Shown here: positions 59,082 to 64,000 of the stretch, in pieces
Layout of the letters: the number at the start of each line of letters is the position of its first letter
Numbering within the stretch: position 1 is the first letter of the stretch
NCBI GenBank assembly: GCA_023091735.1
Contig: JALKBU010000096.1
Span: 1-64,000, forward strand
DNA length: 64,000 nucleotides
Origin: Trichomonas tenax
Lineage: Eukaryota; Parabasalia; Trichomonadida; Trichomonadidae
Reading direction: 5' to 3'
Translations under genes and position numbers: made by a program
Notes under the pieces: generated by a model
What the model was told of the DNA's origin: nothing
Seen by the model: the letters and a program-made list of their open reading frames with translations, nothing else
Database searches by the model: none

Positions 59082-61161
59082 TAGAGCCAATGATAGTATA
59101 GCAGTATAACTTATCAAACACAAATCTATCTGTATGATTCTATGTCATTTTCTCACTTTTGTCAATTTTTCAATGATTTTTCGAGTGTTGTGAAGTTCTA
59201 TGAAATAATCAAATTATTACTCTTGCATCGACCGTAGTGTGGAGTCGTTTTAATGAATTTCCGGGTGATGTATACGAATTGAATATTTCAAATTGATACT
59301 CAAATGTATTCAATTTGAAAAACGAATAAAAATTACGAGGTGTGCATTGTACAGCGGCTCTGTTTGCATAATATGGATGAGCGAATTGGCAAAAATGGGC
59401 TAATTCGCTAAAATCGCAGACCCAATTCGCGCTGAAAAGTGACATTATTGTGCCAATTTTTTAGGAATTATATTTGTATCCTATAATATCACCACAGAGA
59501 TATACCATTAGCATTTTTGATTATAATTTCACAATATTAAAGCTAAAATCAGAGGATTTGATTGTCTTTAAAATTAATCTTGGGTTTTTGAACCTAAAAA
59601 GTCATATAGCGCGTTCGCTGCACTATTCAATTTTGATCAGTTTACGCGTAGGGATTACAGATTGGAAAAGTGACGTTTTTGCTTTGTCTTCGAACAATAC
59701 AAATATGCAAAAAATCAGGCCCTCCGGCGATGATCTCTTCTCCTCTTTCTCTTATTTCAAATTTCGTATTGTTGTTCTTTTTTAAATTTTTCGAATAAAT
59801 TGCATTGAAATGCAGTTCTCTCTAGTCATTATTTTTGAAATTTTCTAAAATGTTAAGAACAATGTATAATGTTCTGCACAAGCATAAATCATGAATGATA
59901 CTTTTAAACTGAAAATAATATCATTCTATTTTAGGCATGAAACTAGTGTTACTTGGAATGTCACTTTTGTTGCTCAAGTTGTCACTTTCCGATATGGAAT
60001 TGAGAGGAAAGGAACGATTATTTACGATTAATGTTCAAAAACGATTATCATCCATTAAAAGTGACATACTTTAGGCAGCCCTTTAATACTTTGGGTGAAT
60101 AACCCAATAATGTATTGAAAAATTTGAAATTTTGAAATTTTTGGAGCATCACATTGTAAATCTAAAATAAATCAATTTGCATTACTTATTTTTCAAAATT
60201 TTCAAGATTTTTCTATTGAAAGATGAAAAAACTCACAAAAATGACGTCAATAATGTAGAAGCAACCAAATTTTGGCTCTCAATGGATACAAAATAAAATG
60301 GACGAACAATCTGGTCGGACAATTTCCGATCCGTATTTTGAACTTAAAAATCGATGTTCAATGATGAAATTAATATTTGACATTTGCGTGATAAAAATTA
60401 TTTTCCATGACATATGTCAGATCTTTCCAATAAGGTTTTTTGTTTTTGAATTACATTACCATAGATGTAAATTACGCAAATTCGGGGAATTCGCTAAAAA
60501 CCTTATTAACGAATTTTGTCACTTTTCCTCTAATTACGCAGGGGTTATATTAATTATCGAGGGAAATATATGATAATATGGGGGAGAAATTGTTATAAAG
60601 GGTATTACAGGAGTTTCAATAAAGGGGATTTGAAAATAATAAGGGGATTTTTATTATAGGGGTTCGATAAAATAATGAGGTAGATTTTTATAATTTCCGG
60701 GTCAAACGGCATTATAAAGGGTCCTTGGGTTGCGAGATCCTTAGAAATGTTGAGTTTGCGCGAAGCCAAAAAGTACCTAATTCGCACATCCATATTTAAA
60801 TCGAATAATACATTATTTTGGTCTTTAATTTCCAGATTTTAACCAAATATATATGAAATCAAAAAGAATTACTGAATATATCAAAAGACATCATCTGCTG
60901 TCGCCTATGTGATTGTTTATTAAGTGATTTAAACAAGTTTAATCATATGTTTTTATTTTCTATTATTCTATTACTGAATCATTGCAACACGCCGTGAAAA
61001 AAAATTGAATAAAACTTCAATTTGATCTCATTATAATATTGCAACACTTATAACACTTCATTTAGAGCCATATCTCAAGCCCATAAAGATATTTTATGGG
61101 GCTAGAATATGTTTAAACATAAAAATTTAATTTGCATGCATGTGTAGATATAATTTATTAT
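59082..61161. other. Gene-poor region with GTCACTTTT sites and a G-run cluster
   Basis: No gene is supported over 2.1 kb. AAAAGTGAC / GTCACTTTT occurs at about 59431, 59667, 59958, 59978, 60058 and 60519. The block 59660-59765 is related to 39442-39640 (TTGGAAAAGTGAC, A-run, GGCCCTCCGGCG, pyrimidine stretch). At 60541-60730 about ten runs of three to five Gs lie in otherwise AT-rich DNA, often as ATAAAGGG or ATAAGGGG. Confidence 0.5.
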
Positions 61162-61653
61162 TCAAACATCGCTGAAAAAGAGTTTTTCATTATTCAAATT
61201 AAAATCACTTTCAAGTGAGAGTTTGTCGAAAATATCAAAGAGCTCTGTCTCTATATCCGATTCTGGCTTTGAATTGGTATTGTCAGGCGAAATAATTGAT
61301 TTTTGACCAGATTTGCATTTTATAATCATCAACATTTCCTTTTTCTGCTTCAACCTGAACCTGTTTCTCACTGCATTGGCTGTTCTGTTTCTAAAATATG
61401 TAGCTATCGTCGTCCATTTTGGTCCTATGTCTTCGTACAATTCCACCAAAAGGTCATCTTCCTCTTCAGACCACGGCAACAAAGTCAGTGCTGGAGACAG
61501 ATAGTTGTTCCATCTTTCTCTGCATTGCTTTGGTGTTTTATTAATCATTTTCATAGATACGGCTCCCCAATCGCTTGTTCCTAACCAGTCAACGATCTTA
61601 CACAACTTGGTGTCTTCTTCAGCAGTGAAGCCATCTTTGTTGTGGCGACCCAT
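61162..61653 (-). CDS. R2R3-type Myb DNA-binding protein
   Basis: From ATG 61651-61653 (163 residues; a TTG one codon earlier also opens the frame) the protein has two Myb repeats. The first is FTAEEDTKLCKIVDWLGTSD, W-G, then KTPKQCRERWNNYL. The second is PWSEEEDDLLVELYEDIGPK, W-TTIA, then RTANAVRNRFR. The tryptophans that build the repeat core are in place (the first replaced by Phe in repeat 1, as is common). The short C-terminal tail is acidic, ending NNEKLFFSDV, and may activate transcription. In trichomonads Myb proteins of this size regulate adhesin and iron-responsive genes and bind core-promoter motifs. The target of this one is unknown. Confidence 0.92.
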   Translation of the reverse strand: MGRHNKDGFTAEEDTKLCKIVDWLGTSDWGAVSMKMINKTPKQCRERWNNYLSPALTLLPWSEEEDDLLVELYEDIGPKWTTIATYFRNRTANAVRNRFRLKQKKEMLMIIKCKSGQKSIISPDNTNSKPESDIETELFDIFDKLSLESDFNLNNEKLFFSDV

Positions 61654-63255
61654 CAAATAAGACTTTGTTATTTAAAAAAATGATGCGCTCTCAAATTGTT
61701 GCACATTCAATTTTAAAATCGACTTCAGAGAGCCGGATACACAGAGGAACTTATTTTTTCAATGATCAAAAAAATCCATTGAAAACATAAAAAATGACAA
61801 TTTTGATGCTTTGAAACGAATTTCTTTTGTCCACATTTTAACTCAAAAAGTCATAGCATGCGCTATAAACAAAAATTGTCTAAGTTGTAAACCATTCAAT
61901 TCAAAATTTTAACTTTTCATAATACTTTTAGAGGTACGAAAGCCAAAAATTTGAATGAAAGATACTATAAGGAATCTATAGCCAACTTTTTAATTTTTGG
62001 ATTTTCTGAGGAAAGTGCAGCTTGGTCGGACGGTTTAAAAGAATCCCGATTTTTGCATTTTCATATCAAGTATATAGTAAATTATTCAAATAATGGATCA
62101 AAAATTACCCTTTTGGCACCCCCTGTTATTATTTTACTGACCCTAGTTTTAATGCTCACCAAAATAGACTTCATGATTTCATAGGAAGGAGACTTTGAAT
62201 AACTAATAAAACAGCACTACATGCTATAGCATCCCGAATGTAACTTATGCTATGTGCTAAATCATGATTTTAGTCGATTCATGATAAACTATTTTTTTTA
62301 TCTTGACGAGGACGTTGATTTCGATGATTCTTTTCATATTAAATTTTATGTCAATGATAAGTACTAAGCATTTGTATCAATAAATTAGTGATTTTTACAA
62401 TTGGAAAAAGATTTTTTAATATTTGATTGGATCGAACATGCAACTTTCTCTGTATAATAAGGTTAATGTCGCTGTTGTCAGATTTACTCAAATATTGATT
62501 TCAAGATATTTTGCCCTTTCCTTTATCAAATAAAATGCAATGATAAAATACATTGGTTCTATCTATTTAGAATTTCTTGAAAATTTTTCTAAGCATGCGG
62601 CCGTTACACAAAGTACGTTATTTTTACTCAATATACAAATTATCCTATCGTGCCGCTTTGCGGTATGCTCGGTTCTATTGGGAGGGATTTCGCCCCTCCC
62701 AAACCCACTACTGTAAAGTCATCCATCAAAACAGAATTGAATGTCATATTTTTTATTTGAATGCTTTGACATATTTTAAATGCAGCATAATCAATTTAGC
62801 TATTTTGCAGCAAAAAATATTTGAACACGCACAAAATTCTTAAATGCGTATAATTCTGAGTACGCGCACACTTTGTAGGCTATATAAAAATTAAACAGGT
62901 CTGGTCGATTTCAGAACTTATTCGGCCTGTGCGTACTATCAATTATACGCATCATACAAAAAATTCAGTGAGTTTTAAAATTGAACACTGAACATTTGAC
63001 ATATTGACATATAGCTGGATATAGCAAGGCTGCTTTTAGTATATATATCATATGTGTCATATAAAATCATAGATTATTGTGAAGTTTTCACATTTTAGGC
63101 CGAAAATTAAAATATCATATCGAATATCTTATAGATGTAAACCATTTGAACTCATACGTATTACTTACATCCCAATGACTTGCATATTCTATATAGTTAT
63201 ACAAATATTTGATTATTTATATATGATATCTGAGAGGGCAATTAAATTTTTATAC
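61654..63255. other. Gene-poor region with a GC-rich hairpin island
   Basis: No gene is supported. At 62651-62700 two strong hairpins stand out from the AT-rich background: TGCCGC-TTT-GCGGTA (62651-62665) and GGGAGGG-loop-CCCTCCC (62680-62700). Confidence 0.5.
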
Positions 63256-63535
63256 ACAAAGTCGGCGAAACTCGTTTTTTAACTCACCGGATTAACTTTT
63301 TGCTATGTTATTGAACCCCAATGTACAAAATCATGTTGTGCATGATATATTAAAGAATTAGCTAACAAAATCTATATTTCATTAAAATATTAGATATATC
63401 TTGCATCAAAAACATTGATTTGACATGATGTGCTTTTCTCATTATAATATATTATATTCCCATTGTATAGCATTTTTATAACGTAAAATATGTTGTTGTC
63501 GATGATAAATAAGTAAATCTAATCACAAATATATG
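63256..63535 (+). repeat. Terminal repeat of a Maverick/Polinton element
   Basis: This 280-bp block is the inverted counterpart of 27926-28205. Its outer end reads ACAAAGTCGGCGAAACTCG, and inward it runs directly into the polymerase B remnant, as expected for the long terminal inverted repeat of a Polinton. The opposite end of the element is outside the window. Confidence 0.7.
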
Positions 63536-63619
63536 TTCTAATAATTTTATTTTTATTTAAACAATGACCTTAAGACAAATACCATTAAATGCTTTATTCA
63601 CATCTGACGATATAGAAAG

Positions 63620-63994
63620 TCATCGAGATAAGAATAATAAGAATTTTAATTTTCTAATGAATGAATGTTTAGTAACAACTGTAAAATCAAATGTATTTTC
63701 AAAACATGGATTTATAGATTTACATAAATCAAATTCGATTTCATCACCATTATATCTCTCATATAATTTCATAATACTAAATTCACTATCCTTATCACAA
63801 TTATCAATAGGTTCAAACAACATCTTATTTTCATTATATTTAACTTGAATACTATTTGGGAACATTTCATTAGCTACTATAGCTATAACATCTTGCTTAA
63901 TACCTTTCATTCTACAATAGAATGCTATTTCATTATTTTTATTTGTTAATTGATCTATATATGTTTTCTTATCAACAAAAGTTAAAATGTCTAA
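63620..63994 (-). pseudogene. C-terminal remnant of a Maverick/Polinton protein-primed DNA polymerase B
   Basis: The minus strand reads from the right edge LDILTFVDKKTYIDQL, AFYCRMKGIKQDVIAI, then MKLYERYNGDEIEFDL and FDFTVVTKHSFIRKLKF before TAA. The order KGI ... LY-x-x-x-x-G-x-E-I-x-F-D-L ... T-x-x-x-F-x-R-K-x-K-F is the C-terminal thumb region of protein-primed family B polymerases of Polintons, which replicate these 15-20 kb elements. An in-frame TAG lies at 63995-63997, just inside the window edge, so the gene is probably dead. Transcription runs toward the terminal repeat, the usual position of this gene. AT-only third positions mark it as foreign to the resident core genes. Confidence 0.7.
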
Positions 63995-64000
63995 CTATCG

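Noticed and set aside
60298..60573. 91-codon open frame
   Set aside because: Isolated in non-coding DNA, with no domain and no initiator near the ATG beyond chance.
61951..62184. 77-codon frame with a hydrophobic end
   Set aside because: No homology recognised and no initiator. The hydrophobic stretch is within chance for AT-rich DNA.
62577..62843. 88-codon open frame across the hairpin island
   Set aside because: Its only distinctive part is the translation of the GC-rich hairpins, so it is more likely structured DNA or RNA than protein.
63564..63848. 94-codon plus-strand frame
   Set aside because: Antisense to the polymerase B remnant, which has the recognisable motifs.
1..64000. CRISPR arrays, bacterial operons, ribosome-binding sites
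   Set aside because: No spacer-repeat arrays or Shine-Dalgarno-like patterns. All gene families are eukaryotic in setting.

Overview
The window is nuclear DNA of a trichomonad (Parabasalia), most likely a Trichomonas-type genome. It is AT-rich with long AT-only spacers, and the genes are intronless. Start codons sit only a few bases behind TCA-type initiator sequences. It also carries a protein with the parabasalid initiator-binding domain (43.0-43.8 kb), BspA-like leucine-rich fragments, trichomonad right-handed beta-helix and glycine-rich surface families, tetraspanins, and the end of a Maverick/Polinton element at the right edge.

Layout. 0-10.7 kb: the start of an unidentified gene, a Ser/Thr kinase, two decayed tetraspanin genes, a B-box/TLDc protein and a 1019-residue coiled-coil protein. 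11-16.4 kb: a GT31-type glycosyltransferase, then a large type I surface-protein pseudogene and a beta-helix pseudogene. 17-24.2 kb: a disordered Ser/Thr/His-rich protein, a Rab GTPase, two BspA-like LRR pseudogenes and a MutS protein best matched to MSH4. 24.4-27.4 kb: a secreted-looking protein with three copies of an unfamiliar domain and two arrays of a 16-residue repeat, then a glycine-rich pseudogene. 27.4-30.8 kb: gene-poor, with a solo copy of the repeat that bounds the Polinton at the right edge. 30.9-35.8 kb: ribosomal protein eL8, a small unknown protein, a broken MdaB-type quinone reductase and a CEP164-like centriolar protein. 35.8-41 kb: gene-poor, holding a 584-bp element with perfect 157-bp inverted repeats. 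41-47.9 kb: a beta-helix protein, a frameshifted gene, the initiator-binding protein, a second long coiled-coil protein and tRNA-Gln(CTG). 48.9-53.8 kb: an unidentified frameshifted fragment, an ankyrin protein, a fragment of a cyclic-nucleotide-gated channel and a SEC12-like protein with a long decapeptide-repeat tail. 54-59 kb: two direct copies of a beta-helix pseudogene (771 bp identical) flanking a saposin-like multi-pass membrane protein and a DUF4200/CFAP100-like coiled-coil protein. 59-64 kb: mostly non-coding with an R2R3 Myb gene, ending in a Polinton terminus and a DNA polymerase B remnant.

Genes appear as independent units on both strands, with no operons. Core genes (eL8, Rab, MSH4, SEC12, CEP164-like, CFAP100-like, Myb, initiator-binding protein) are intact. 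Most surface-protein families are broken by one or a few lesions. Where the original codon can be judged, the in-frame stops fit C-to-T or G-to-A transitions (Gln to TAA/TAG, Trp to TGA).
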